Both the position numbers and the translations under genes were made by a program. A DNA stretch of 64,000 bases from Chryseobacterium sp. ZHDP1 (GTDB lineage: Bacteria; Bacteroidota; Bacteroidia; Flavobacteriales; Weeksellaceae): the NCBI RefSeq assembly GCF_018603435.1, contig NZ_CP075682.1:1426001-1490000 (forward strand). Reading direction: 5' to 3'. The notes under the pieces were generated by a model. It saw nothing but the letters and a program-made list of their open reading frames with translations. It ran no database searches and was not told where the DNA came from. Within the stretch, counting starts at the first letter, position 1; the number at the start of each line of letters is the position of its first letter. This document shows, one piece after another, positions 35,480 through 44,539 of this stretch.

Positions 35480-35890
35480 ATGATTGCTAAATTGCGTTTC
35501 GTTAAAGAAATGAATATGCCCACCAAAAAAGACCTTCGGGAAAACCTTTCCCTTCCGACATTTGAAAACAGCAGTGAAACAGAATTATTTCAGAATAATG
35601 TGCTTCGCCCTGTTTTAAAATTACAGAATGATATTTTCATCCAGATATTCAGAGACTATGCAATGAGAAAAATGTCAGATTTTACTTCTCTGAAAAACGA
35701 ACAGAAAATAAATTTCACCGAACAAAGCCTGCAAAAAGATATTGCCCTGAAAAACACCTTCATCGGAATGACAATCGGGATGCTCACTCCGGAAGAAATA
35801 ACGATCTATCTTTCCGACAGCAAATCTTTTAATAAAAGAATCATCAATATGCTTTCTGAAAGAATCAAAAGCCAGATCGAAGCTTTATAA
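35480..35890 (+). CDS. Hypothetical helical protein (136 aa)
   Basis: A 136-residue soluble, mostly helical protein without a recognised domain. ATG codons at 35480 and 35510 (MNMPTKKDLRENLSLPTFE) are possible starts; the second removes a basic leader and looks more natural. A repeated pattern of charged helices (FRDYAMRKMSDFTSLKNEQ, LLNMLSERI-like end) is all that can be said. It is convergent with tag, about 20 bp apart. Confidence 0.6.
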   Translation: MIAKLRFVKEMNMPTKKDLRENLSLPTFENSSETELFQNNVLRPVLKLQNDIFIQIFRDYAMRKMSDFTSLKNEQKINFTEQSLQKDIALKNTFIGMTIGMLTPEEITIYLSDSKSFNKRIINMLSERIKSQIEAL

Positions 35891-35911
35891 ATCAATAGAT
35901 AATTGTTGAAA

Positions 35912-36463
35912 CTACGGTTTGTTCCACATCGGATCATGTTTTAAAACCTCATCATATACGGGACAGCTTTCTGCGTGGGAGCCTTTGAGATAACCGATGC
36001 TCATCAGGAATTCATTTACGATTTCACCGCCTGTAAATTTGAAGGTCTTTTTGAAAAGCTTCATCCATTCCGGCAATGTTTTGGGATGATGATGTTCCAG
36101 CCATTTTTCAAAAGAACCGAATTCTTTCTGCAGTTCTACAATGGTTTTTGCATTTTCTATGGCAGCATTTACTTTCAGCTTATTCCTGATAATTCCAGAA
36201 TCGGTCAGCAGTCTTTCACGGTCAGATTCACCGTAAGAAGCCACTTTCTGAATGTCAAAATCATCATACGCCTTTCTGAAACCTTCTTCTTTTTTGAGAA
36301 TGGTTTCCCAGCTCAGCCCTGCCTGATTGATTTCCATCACCAGTCTCCCGAACAGCTCATTATCATCATGAATCGGAAAACCGTAATGCTTATCATGGTA
36401 TCTTTTGTGCAGTTCTCTCCTGCTTTCAGGCTGCATTCCTTCAATTGCCGCGCAATAACTCAT
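35912..36463 (-). CDS. tag: DNA-3-methyladenine glycosylase I
   Basis: This base-excision repair glycosylase removes 3-methyladenine from DNA. I choose the start at 36463 (MSYCAAIEGM), giving about 183 residues; the frame extends upstream without support. Family features: the N-terminal Cys (zinc ligand), YHDKHYGFPIHDDNELF, the phrase QAGLSWETILKKEEGFRKAYDDF, and the C-terminal His/Cys zinc ligands in SHAESCPVY. All are in place. Confidence 0.92.
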   Translation of the reverse strand: MSYCAAIEGMQPESRRELHKRYHDKHYGFPIHDDNELFGRLVMEINQAGLSWETILKKEEGFRKAYDDFDIQKVASYGESDRERLLTDSGIIRNKLKVNAAIENAKTIVELQKEFGSFEKWLEHHHPKTLPEWMKLFKKTFKFTGGEIVNEFLMSIGYLKGSHAESCPVYDEVLKHDPMWNKP

Positions 36464-36608
36464 TGTTGTTATTTTTTGTGGATAGTTATGTGCAAATATA
36501 AGCACGAGTAATGACAACTGTATGGCAGGAGAAAATTTTTATATCGTTAGATTTCTTTCTAACTTTAAAAAATATGTATTTTCGGCTCAAAATAAATTAA
36601 TTGAAACC

Positions 36609-37421
36609 ATGAAATATCTTTCGCTTCTGATTTTTATTATGTTAATATATTGCGGCAAAAAAGAATCAAAACCAATTAAAAACCCATCTGTTCCTCAACA
36701 AAATATAGCTCTTCTGGTTGATAATTCACTTACAATGATTGCAAAGGATTTTGAACCTGACAGAATTTCGGTTCTTAAAGAAACAATCAAAAATATAATT
36801 GAACATAAAAAAGAAAATCAGGCCTTTTCAATTGTTGTTTTTGCAGGTAATTCTTATATTCTATGTCCTTTAACAAAGGATAAAAATAAACTATTTGCTG
36901 CTGTAAACGGATTAAACAGGGGGATAATGAAATTAAAGCCCGGAACTAATTTTTCCAATGCTTTGCTTAATGGGATCAATTCTTTATCTGGCGAATTTGA
37001 TTATAGATCAATGATATTATTTAGCGACGGAAAAGAAACAATACAATCATATCCTTTAGAAATTCCTCTGGAGGATGCAAAGAGGAATAATATTACCATC
37101 CATACCACAATGATTACTCCTAAGGATTTTACAATATTGCCTTTAACCATAGATTCGAAAGGAAATTTTCAATTTATAAAAATGAAAGCTAAACCTGCAG
37201 ACAGTGCACTTATGAAGAAAATATCTTCAGAGACAAATGGGAATTTTAAATTATTTTACACAAAACAAGAAATTCAAAAATTCAATTTTATTCAGTTCTT
37301 CGAAAGCCATCATAAAGAGAATAAAAAAGTTTCTCCGAAAATTAACGATAACGAATTAAGTAAAATTTATAAGCAAATTCAGAAAACCAATGACAGTCTC
37401 AACATCATATTTCAAAAGTAA
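36609..37421 (+). CDS. VWA-domain lipoprotein
   Basis: I choose the start at 36609 (MKYLSLLIFIMLIYC), because it yields a lipoprotein signal with Cys15; the frame runs on upstream to 36522. A von Willebrand factor A domain follows. The MIDAS metal-site pieces are visible: LLVDNSLTM (DxSxT form), PGTNFSNALLNG, and LFSDGKET. The tail is Lys/Asn-rich and helical. VWA lipoproteins bind protein partners through a metal ion; none is adjacent. The gene is AT-rich compared with its neighbours, which may point to acquisition. Confidence 0.78.
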   Translation: MKYLSLLIFIMLIYCGKKESKPIKNPSVPQQNIALLVDNSLTMIAKDFEPDRISVLKETIKNIIEHKKENQAFSIVVFAGNSYILCPLTKDKNKLFAAVNGLNRGIMKLKPGTNFSNALLNGINSLSGEFDYRSMILFSDGKETIQSYPLEIPLEDAKRNNITIHTTMITPKDFTILPLTIDSKGNFQFIKMKAKPADSALMKKISSETNGNFKLFYTKQEIQKFNFIQFFESHHKENKKVSPKINDNELSKIYKQIQKTNDSLNIIFQK

Positions 37422-37447
37422 TATCAACTTTCATCAGTCATAAAAAA

Positions 37448-37467
37448 AACCTCCACAAAAGGAGGTT
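37448..37467 (-). terminator. Intrinsic terminator of the efflux operon
   Basis: AACCTCC pairs with GGAGGTT around ACAAAA, with an A-run that becomes a T-run on the minus strand, 20 bp after the transporter stop. Confidence 0.75.
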
Positions 37468-37487
37468 AGTTTATGTAAGTAAAATGT

Positions 37488-39062
37488 TTAATGCACTCCA
37501 CTCAGATCAATCTTCTCTTTGCTCTTTCGTTCCTTAATAAATAAGATGAACGGAATACAGACAAGAAAGATTACCCCAAGATAAAGAAAAACATCCATGT
37601 AAGAAAGTACGGTTGCCTGTTTCGTTACCGAAAGATCAAGCATTTTGTAGGCGGCGTTCATTGCGGCATCGGGAGTCATTCCTTTTGCGATAAAACTGCC
37701 TTTCAGAGCCTGTAACCTTTGCTGTACCGCAAAATCGGTCTGGTCGAGGTGCGAAATAAGATTCACCCTGTATTTCTGACTCGCATTGGCAATAAATGTT
37801 GTTATCGCAGCAATTCCGAAGGAACCTCCAAGCTGTCTCATCATTCCTGTAAATGCAGCTCCCTGACCGATTTCCTGCCCTTTCAATGTACTTAAAGAAA
37901 GCGAAGTGATCGGAATAAACAGTAAACCCAATCCGGCTCCTCTTACAATCAGCATCCAGAAGAAGGCATTTTTTCCTGTATCCGGAGTTAATATTTTATA
38001 TCCCCAGAAACTGTAGATAAAGAAGATGAATAATCCCAGTGAAACCAAAATCTGCTGTTTGGCTCCTTTCGAAAGCAGTCTTCCGATAATCGGCATCATG
38101 AAAGCGGTTGTTAAGGCCGCCGGAATCATTAAAGCACCCGACTGAAGCGCCGTCCAACCCAAAATACTCTGGGTATACAAAGGAACGATAAATGTTGAGC
38201 CGTACAAACCAAATCCTAAAACGAAAGACATCACGGTTCCGATTCTTAAGTTTCCGTTTTTCAGAACTCGCAGTTCTACAATCGGATATTTAAAGGTAAG
38301 TTCTCTCCAGAGGAAAAGGATAAATCCTAAAACGGCTGCTACGGTAAAGAAAACAATCATTCCACTGGCAAACCAGTCTTCTTCATGACCTCTTTCCAGA
38401 ATAAACTGTAAAGAGCCTACGGTAATTGCCAATAATGCAATTCCAATCCAGTCTACATCCGAAACTTTACGTTTTTCGGCATACTTCGGACTTCTTACAA
38501 ACTGAAGCGTCATTAAGGTTGCCGCAATCCCGATCGGAATATTGATGTAGAAAATGTAAGGCCAGCTGAAATTATCCACAATATATCCTCCCAACGGCGG
38601 TCCCAATGTAGGACCGATAATTACACCAAGTCCGTAAATTGCCTGTGCCATACTTCTTTTTTCAAGCGGATAAGATTCCGTGATGATGGTTTGTGAAGTT
38701 ACCAGAAGCGCTCCCCCACCGATTCCCTGCATAAGACGGAAAAATACAAGCTCCCAGATGTTGGTCGCATTTCCGCATAAAAAGGAGAAAACGGTAAATA
38801 TAATGATGGAAGCCGCAAAATAGTTTCTTCGCCCGAACTGCTGGGAAAGCCAACTCGTCATCGGAACAATAATTACGTTTCCGATGGCGTATGCGGTGAT
38901 TACCCATCCTACTTCGGATAGTGTGGCTCCAAGATTCCCTTTCATTTCATTCAGGGCAACGTTTACAATCGTGGAATCCACTATTTCAAGCAAAGCACAA
39001 AGAATTGCCGTAATCGTAATGATTACTCTTCGGGCTCCGTATTCTACTAATGAATCTTGCAT
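37488..39062 (-). CDS. DHA2-family multidrug efflux MFS transporter (EmrB type)
   Basis: A 524-residue inner-membrane proton antiporter with 14 membrane helices, the EmrB/QacA drug:H+ antiporter family. The DHA2 motifs are visible: LLEIVDSTIVNVALNEM in helix 1, WVITAYAIGNVIIVPM, LSQQFGRRN (motif A-like), and RLMQGIGGGALLVTSQTII. It works with the HlyD-type adaptor and the TolC-type channel encoded upstream on the same strand. In this operon it is separated from the adaptor gene by a 640-bp repeat-rich stretch, whereas such genes usually abut. Confidence 0.92.
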   Translation of the reverse strand: MQDSLVEYGARRVIITITAILCALLEIVDSTIVNVALNEMKGNLGATLSEVGWVITAYAIGNVIIVPMTSWLSQQFGRRNYFAASIIIFTVFSFLCGNATNIWELVFFRLMQGIGGGALLVTSQTIITESYPLEKRSMAQAIYGLGVIIGPTLGPPLGGYIVDNFSWPYIFYINIPIGIAATLMTLQFVRSPKYAEKRKVSDVDWIGIALLAITVGSLQFILERGHEEDWFASGMIVFFTVAAVLGFILFLWRELTFKYPIVELRVLKNGNLRIGTVMSFVLGFGLYGSTFIVPLYTQSILGWTALQSGALMIPAALTTAFMMPIIGRLLSKGAKQQILVSLGLFIFFIYSFWGYKILTPDTGKNAFFWMLIVRGAGLGLLFIPITSLSLSTLKGQEIGQGAAFTGMMRQLGGSFGIAAITTFIANASQKYRVNLISHLDQTDFAVQQRLQALKGSFIAKGMTPDAAMNAAYKMLDLSVTKQATVLSYMDVFLYLGVIFLVCIPFILFIKERKSKEKIDLSGVH

Positions 39063-39700
39063 AGTTTTTTAGTGTTGTATTAAAAATCAAGAGATTTGAG
39101 ATTCGGAAATATGAACAAGTTTTTACGAACCAACTTTGTTCTCTCATCACGGGGATGAGGTTTAAGAAAAATTTAGCTGATTAAAATTTCATCAAAGTAT
39201 TTCCAAATCTCTAAATTTCTCAATTTTAAAAAAGTGAATTGTCAATAATCATCCTCTTCCATTGTCAGATTTTACCTTCTGCATTTTCCTCTGCATGATC
39301 TGTCTTCATTAAACCGGAATTCTGCTGCATCGTTCAGCTTCATCATTTCAACATCAATTTTCTTCTTCATATCCGGCAACCGCTTCATTTATCGTCTTCA
39401 TTTCCTGTTTCCTCTTCATGATCTTTCTGCATTACATCGGAACCTTCTTCATAGATCAACTTCATCATTTCCACATCTTTCGCTGATCTCAGCTTCATTG
39501 ATCCGGCATCGACCTCATCGCCAATCTTCAAATTCTTTTCATTAAAAAATGACTTCTCCTGCAAAAATTGACAATTCACTTATATATTTTTGAAAAAAGT
39601 GAATTGCAGTTATCAATCTTTCATTGTCAATTCTACTACTTCATTACATCTCATAACCGATCTGCTTCTGCATTGCTGACAATTCACTTATTTTATATTT
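39063..39700. repeat. Repeat-rich 640-bp stretch splitting the efflux operon
   Basis: No supported gene. Two degenerate copies of an element bounded by AGTGAATTG...CAATTCACT lie in tandem: the first from 39233-39244 to 39569-39580 (perfect 12-bp inverted repeat), the second from 39598 to 39688 (imperfect at one end). Each copy opens with AAGTGAATTG followed by ATCAATC/ATAATCAT-type sequence and a CATTGTCA phrase. A 64-residue ORF on the minus strand (39385-39579) lies inside the first copy and is charged and low-complexity; I doubt it is a gene. Confidence 0.6.
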
Positions 39701-40804
39701 CTATTTTAAAGAAACTTCTGCTTTTACATTCATTCCTGTTCTTAATCTTTTGGATACATTTTTATCCAGATTTACAAAATCGATTTTTACAGGAAGTCTC
39801 TGTACTACTTTTACGAAGTTACCACTCGCATTATCCGGAGGAAGTATAGAGAAGGTAGCTCCGGTTGCAGGAGAGAAAGAACTTACCACACCGTCAAATT
39901 CTCTGTCCGGGAAAGCATCAATCTCGATTTTCACTTTTTGTCCTTCCACCATTTTATCAATCTGGGTTTCTTTGAAGTTGGCAATTACCCATTTCTGGTC
40001 ATTTTTAACCAAAGAAAACAATTGTGAACCTGCCTGCAAATACTGTCCTGCCTGAATCGGTACTTTTCCAACATATCCGTCTTCCGGTGCTACAATTACC
40101 GTGTAAGATAAATTCAGTCTCGCATTTTCTACATCCACTTCTCTCTGTTTTGCAACGGAATTTGCCACTCCGATCTGCTGAGAACTTGCTGCGGTCTGAG
40201 AAGAAGCAATATTCGTTTGCTGTGCAATCTGGTTTCTCTGATCGATTAAAACCTGAAGCTGCTTATCTGCAGACTGTTTTGCTGCCAGAGCCTGCTCATA
40301 CTGCTGTTCTGTAATAGAGTGGTCTTTCACAAGATTGGCATATCTTTTTAAATCCTGAGAAGTTTTCCAAACGTTTACTTTTGCGGCTTCAATCTGTGCA
40401 TTCGCCGTAGTAACAGCGGCTTCAGAAGAATTTATATTTTTTGAAGTTGCCGTTGTGGAAGCCTGCGCATTAGAGATGCTGCTTTTTGCTGTTGCCAAAG
40501 CTGCTTCTGCCTGCTGTAAAGCCATTTTCTGATCTCTGCTGTCCAGTATAACCAAAGTATCTCCTTTTTTTACAAACTGGTTGTCCTTTACTTTTACTTC
40601 CGTTACGTATCCTGAAATTTTAGAAATAACGGGAGCCATATTGGATGCAATCTGTGCATCGTCTGTTTCTTCATGAACCTGCCCGTAAGAATAGGTTCTG
40701 TAACCGTAGATTCCTCCTCCGATTAAAACTACGGCTAATATGATAGGGAAAACTAAACTTTTTTTCTTTTTTGGTTCAGTCGTTTGTGTAGTATTATTTT
40801 CCAT
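39701..40804 (-). CDS. HlyD/EmrA-type membrane fusion protein
   Basis: The periplasmic adaptor of a tripartite efflux pump, 367 residues. One N-terminal membrane helix (about 17-34) is followed by a lipoyl/barrel-sandwich half (VTEVKVKDNQFVKKGDTLVILD), a long alpha-helical hairpin rich in Ala, Gln and Ser (about 80-220), and the returning lipoyl half plus beta barrel (APEDGYVGKVPIQAGQYLQAG). It joins the DHA2 pump to the TolC-like channel whose gene ends 20 bp upstream. Confidence 0.92.
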   Translation of the reverse strand: MENNTTQTTEPKKKKSLVFPIILAVVLIGGGIYGYRTYSYGQVHEETDDAQIASNMAPVISKISGYVTEVKVKDNQFVKKGDTLVILDSRDQKMALQQAEAALATAKSSISNAQASTTATSKNINSSEAAVTTANAQIEAAKVNVWKTSQDLKRYANLVKDHSITEQQYEQALAAKQSADKQLQVLIDQRNQIAQQTNIASSQTAASSQQIGVANSVAKQREVDVENARLNLSYTVIVAPEDGYVGKVPIQAGQYLQAGSQLFSLVKNDQKWVIANFKETQIDKMVEGQKVKIEIDAFPDREFDGVVSSFSPATGATFSILPPDNASGNFVKVVQRLPVKIDFVNLDKNVSKRLRTGMNVKAEVSLK

Positions 40805-40824
40805 TGTGGGTATAGTTCTTAATT

Positions 40825-42135
40825 TTATTTATTTGTTAAAGTTCCGGTAGTCTGCAATAGTTTTCTGTAGGCTAAAACGGCATCTGCTTTGGCATTGATT
40901 ACCCCTACATTCGCTGAAATCTGTGCAGCATCTGCATCCAGAAGCTCCGTCATTGTTGCCAGACCGTTATCATATTTATTTTTTGTAATTCTGTAATTTT
41001 CGTTAGCTTGTTCTGCAGATTTTTCGAAAACAGCAATTCTTTTTTTAGAATAATCTGTGTTCTGATATTCTCTGTTTACATCAAGCTTGATGTTGTCGTT
41101 TAGCAATTCATTGGTGGCAGCCAGCTGCATTTCTTTTGCTTTTGACTGCTTAAGCGAAGAGTTTTCTTTCCAGAGATTTGAAAGATTGTAAGAAATTCCT
41201 ACGCCTACATTTACCGCATTGTAAATCGTTAAAAACTTCGGAATATCTGCCGCCACATAACCTCCTGTAAAAGCAATGGAAGGAAGATTTTCTGCTTTCG
41301 CGGATTTTGTTCCCAAAGCTGCTGCCTGTCTCTGCTTATCCAAAGCCTGAAGATCTTTACGGTTTTCTCTGGCTTCATTTAAATAAAAATCAAGCGGTTT
41401 CACTTCATTTCCTTCTTCAATATAGTTTTGATCTACCTCGATTTCGGTGGTTTCCGGAAGTCCAAGCAATAAATCCATATTGATATTGGCAATATTGTAG
41501 TTGTTTTTTGCTTCCAGCAACTGAAGTTCGATGTTTGAAGTCTGCAAACTTGCCTTTAAACGGTCGTTTCTCGCAATCACTCCGTTATTTTCAAGTTTAA
41601 GGAATGTTTCGTCTCTTTTTTGGGAAGCGGTAAGGTTTTCTTCTAAAACTTTAATGGACTGGTTGGCTTTAAACAAATTATTGTAAGCCTGAGCAACATT
41701 GTAAGCGATAGCAACCTTGTCATTTTCAGTAGTTAATCTGGATGCTTCCACCAAATATTTTGCAGATTCGATCCCATATTTTATTCTTCCTCCACTGTAA
41801 ATCGGAACGCTTAGATTGGCTGTTCCGTAAGCAACCTGATGAACTTCCGGACCTCCTCCGGAAACTCCGGGAAGTTTAATATCAATATTCGGTTTAAAAG
41901 GAAGATACATGTAGCTTCCTGAAACCTTAAGCTCGGGAAGCTGTCTGTTTTTAGCTTCCAGAAGATTCGCAGTGGCTTCTTCTATTTTTGCAGCATCAAT
42001 CTTAAGATTTTTGCTGTTCTGGATTCCCAACTGCACAGCGTCATCAAGAGTGAGGGTCTTTTTCTCCTGAGCATTTGCGTTTGCAATCCCTACGAATAGA
42101 GCGAGCGCAAGGACTGAGTTATTTATTTTCTTCAT
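40825..42135 (-). CDS. TolC-family outer-membrane efflux protein
   Basis: A 436-residue TolC-type channel. A signal peptide (MKKINNSVLALALFVGIANANAQ) precedes two internally repeated OEP halves of long coiled helices with barrel strands (LTLDDAVQLGIQNSKNLKIDAAKI in the first; ENYRITKNKYDNGLATMTELLDA near the end). It carries exported compounds across the outer membrane. Its start overlaps the end of the TetR gene by 17 nt, indicating translational coupling in a tetR-tolC-hlyD-emrB operon. Confidence 0.92.
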   Translation of the reverse strand: MKKINNSVLALALFVGIANANAQEKKTLTLDDAVQLGIQNSKNLKIDAAKIEEATANLLEAKNRQLPELKVSGSYMYLPFKPNIDIKLPGVSGGGPEVHQVAYGTANLSVPIYSGGRIKYGIESAKYLVEASRLTTENDKVAIAYNVAQAYNNLFKANQSIKVLEENLTASQKRDETFLKLENNGVIARNDRLKASLQTSNIELQLLEAKNNYNIANINMDLLLGLPETTEIEVDQNYIEEGNEVKPLDFYLNEARENRKDLQALDKQRQAAALGTKSAKAENLPSIAFTGGYVAADIPKFLTIYNAVNVGVGISYNLSNLWKENSSLKQSKAKEMQLAATNELLNDNIKLDVNREYQNTDYSKKRIAVFEKSAEQANENYRITKNKYDNGLATMTELLDADAAQISANVGVINAKADAVLAYRKLLQTTGTLTNK

Positions 42136-42745
42136 AACCTAGAAGGTCTTTTAGTAGATATTTAATATGTTTATTAAGTTCTGTGTAATACTTTTCATCA
42201 AAAACTTCTTCTTCATTGGTGTCGTTCAGGAATTCTTTATACATTTCTTTGGCATTAGAAGCGTAAAATAAAGTTCCGCTCACCGTGGAATGAAGAAGGT
42301 AAATCGGAGGATTTTTTGTAAAAATTCCTTTCTGAAGACCGCTTTCCAGAATTTTTGAATACATGGAAATGAATCCCATTTTGGTTTCTTTCAGAAATTC
42401 TACGATCTGCGGATTTTCTGCATGGAGCTGTTCTCTCTGCATGATCCTGTAGAAACATTTGTTGTGTCTTACTTTTCCTGCAAACTGATCTACGATTTTT
42501 TCAACTTTTTCCCATTCGTTGATATCGGTTCTTTCGATAATATCTTTGGAAAAAAACTGTCCCTCGCTCATTCTGTATTCTACCAGCTTCTCGTACAGTT
42601 TTTCTTTGGAACCGAAATAATAAGAGATCATAGAAATATTAACATTTGCAGCTTTGGCAATTTCTCTTGTAGAAGTTCCTTCAAAACCTTTCTCTGCGAA
42701 AAGTTTCTCTGCGGCAAATAATATATTTTCTTCTTTTGAAATCAT
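42119..42745 (-). CDS. TetR-family repressor of the efflux operon
   Basis: A 208-residue TetR regulator. The N-terminal helix-turn-helix (about 5-50) reads AAEKLFAEKGFEGTSTREIAKAANVNISMISYYFGSKEKLYEKL. The C-terminal ligand domain is helical. As the first gene of the efflux operon and coupled to the TolC gene, it most likely represses its own operon and is released by a pump substrate. No operator palindrome was confirmed upstream. Confidence 0.92.
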   Translation of the reverse strand: MISKEENILFAAEKLFAEKGFEGTSTREIAKAANVNISMISYYFGSKEKLYEKLVEYRMSEGQFFSKDIIERTDINEWEKVEKIVDQFAGKVRHNKCFYRIMQREQLHAENPQIVEFLKETKMGFISMYSKILESGLQKGIFTKNPPIYLLHSTVSGTLFYASNAKEMYKEFLNDTNEEEVFDEKYYTELNKHIKYLLKDLLGYEENK

Positions 42746-42874
42746 CTTTACTCTTGTATCTGTTTTTTCGGGTGCAAATCTACGACCAATTTTTCATAAA
42801 TCAAACGATTGATTGATTTTTAATTAAAATTTAATTTTTTTTTAATCTTAAATTCCTCCGAATAGAAAAATTAC

Positions 42875-42882
42875 TATATTTG
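42875..42882 (+). promoter_or_regulatory. -7 element (TATATTTG) of the Cys-rich small protein gene
   Basis: TATATTTG, 22 bp before the start codon; fits the Bacteroidota -7 consensus. Confidence 0.45.
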
Positions 42883-42903
42883 GATTCATTAAAAATTTAG
42901 ATC

Positions 42904-43131
42904 ATGAAAAAAATAGTTTCAGTTTTAGCGATTGCTTTGTTCACGCTGAACTTTGCGCAGGAAACTCCAAAAGGTGCATGCTGTGCAGGAAAAGACAAAA
43001 AAGAATGTTCTGTAAAAGACAAGAAAGCCTGCGGAGATCATCATAAAGACTGTGATGCTAAGCACAAAACAGCAGAGAACAGCACGAAAACAACTGATAA
43101 AAAAGCTGCCAAAGTAAAGAAAACAGCTTAA
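42904..43131 (+). CDS. Small exported Cys/His/Lys-rich protein
   Basis: A 75-residue protein with a signal peptide (MKKIVSVLAIALFTLNFAQE) and a mature part with five Cys and three adjacent His (ACCAGKDKKECSVKDKKACGDHHKDCDAKH), then a Lys/Thr tail. The Cys/His pattern suggests metal binding in the periplasm, but no family is recognised. It has its own promoter and terminator and is convergent with holB. Confidence 0.72.
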   Translation: MKKIVSVLAIALFTLNFAQETPKGACCAGKDKKECSVKDKKACGDHHKDCDAKHKTAENSTKTTDKKAAKVKKTA

Positions 43132-43138
43132 GAATAAA

Positions 43139-43165
43139 AAAACTCCGAAGGATATTCGGAGTTTT
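43139..43165. terminator. Bidirectional intrinsic terminator
   Basis: AAAACTCCGAA pairs with TTCGGAGTTTT (11 bp), 5-nt loop, lying between the convergent small-protein gene and holB. Confidence 0.82.
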
Positions 43166-43168
43166 TAT

Positions 43169-44284
43169 TTAGCTTTTATGGATGTATCTTGATAATTTTA
43201 TTCCAAGATCTGTCCAGACAATTTTAGGATTTCCGTTTCGGGTTAAATGCAGATCGGCAGTGCTGATTTCTTCAAGAATACTTTCAATATTGGCTCCGCT
43301 GATGAATTTTGAGAATCCCGTCCAGTTGAAACCATTGGCATCAATCTTTTTATAGACTAAATTCTCCGACTGATAGTTCTGAAGCAAAGCCAGTCTGAAA
43401 ATTTCTGAACAGTAGTTTAAGAAGTTTTTCTGCTTTTCACGGTTCCATCCTGCAATTTCTCTTGCCCAGAGAATAATGCTTCGTAGAAATTCAGGTTTCT
43501 TTTTTACCATAAATGCATCTCGAACCCAGTGTACAAAAAGTTTTTCAAACTCATCGGTTTTATTTCCGGATTGTAAAAGCTTTAAGGCTTCATTCAGATC
43601 TCCCTGAGCCTGATGGATAATTTCCCCTGTCTTGTCTTCTGAAAGATTATAGTTTTTTTTCAGATACATTTCAAGATCTTCATCGTTTATTCTCGGGACT
43701 TCTACAATCTGCGTTCTTGAAAGAATGGTAGGTAAAATATCGTTGGTAGATTCTGCGGTAAGTAAAATGATTGTTTTCGCAGGAGGTTCTTCTAAAAACT
43801 TTAGCAATTTGTTGGATGCAGCGACATTCATTTTATCTGCTCTCCAGACAATGAGAATTTTGGTTCCGCCTTCGTAACTTTTTAAAGAAAATTTCTGATT
43901 CTGCTCATCAATTTCATCTGCCGAAATAAAAAGCTGCTTGTTTTCGGATTCTAAAACCGCCGTCCATTCATCATATCCTGCATAGGGAGATTTAAGAACC
44001 ATATCCCTGAATTCATCAAATTTATTTTTGCTTAATGAGTTTTTGTTATCCGTAAAAACTGGAAAACTGAAATGCAGATCAAGATGATTGAGATGCTCCA
44101 CTTTCGCTCCTGCGTGTGGATTTTCGCTGCTCAGAATTTCTTTGGCATACGCCAATGCAACCGGCAATGTTCCATAGCCTTCTCTGCCTACAAAAAGCTG
44201 GGCATGGCTTACTCTGCTTTCGGCGATACTGTCTCTAAGAAGTTTTTTCAGACTTTCCTGTCCGGCAATGTTCTCCCAATTCAT
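43169..44284 (-). CDS. holB: DNA polymerase III delta' subunit
   Basis: A 371-residue AAA+-fold clamp-loader subunit. It opens MNWENIAGQESLKKLLRDSI, then SRVSHAQLFVGREGYGTLPVALAYA where the P-loop is degenerate, as in delta' proteins that do not hydrolyse ATP. ILIVWRADKMNVAASNKLLKFLEEPPAKTIILLT is the hallmark sensor/SRC region. It loads the sliding clamp together with DnaX and HolA. Length is normal. Confidence 0.9.
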   Translation of the reverse strand: MNWENIAGQESLKKLLRDSIAESRVSHAQLFVGREGYGTLPVALAYAKEILSSENPHAGAKVEHLNHLDLHFSFPVFTDNKNSLSKNKFDEFRDMVLKSPYAGYDEWTAVLESENKQLFISADEIDEQNQKFSLKSYEGGTKILIVWRADKMNVAASNKLLKFLEEPPAKTIILLTAESTNDILPTILSRTQIVEVPRINDEDLEMYLKKNYNLSEDKTGEIIHQAQGDLNEALKLLQSGNKTDEFEKLFVHWVRDAFMVKKKPEFLRSIILWAREIAGWNREKQKNFLNYCSEIFRLALLQNYQSENLVYKKIDANGFNWTGFSKFISGANIESILEEISTADLHLTRNGNPKIVWTDLGIKLSRYIHKS

Positions 44285-44539
44285 GATTCAAAGATAAGAA
44301 ATTTGTAATTCGCAGAATGTGAATTTTTACTTCGCAGATGAAATTTGCGCTGCAGATCTATTGTGAATTTTATCATGCAGTGTATAGATAATGTATAAAA
44401 ATTCACAGCCAAAGCGAATTTACAATTAAGAATTCATCATAATTATAGCTATTCATACCCCTTAACAAACTTTAACCTCTTATAATTTTTACAATTCATT
44501 AATATTTAAGATATTTGCGCATTGTTTTAAAAATAAAGA

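Noticed and set aside
39385..39579. Small gene of 64 residues within the repeat stretch
   Set aside because: Low-complexity, charged, located inside a degenerate inverted-repeat element, with no homologous feel or promoter.
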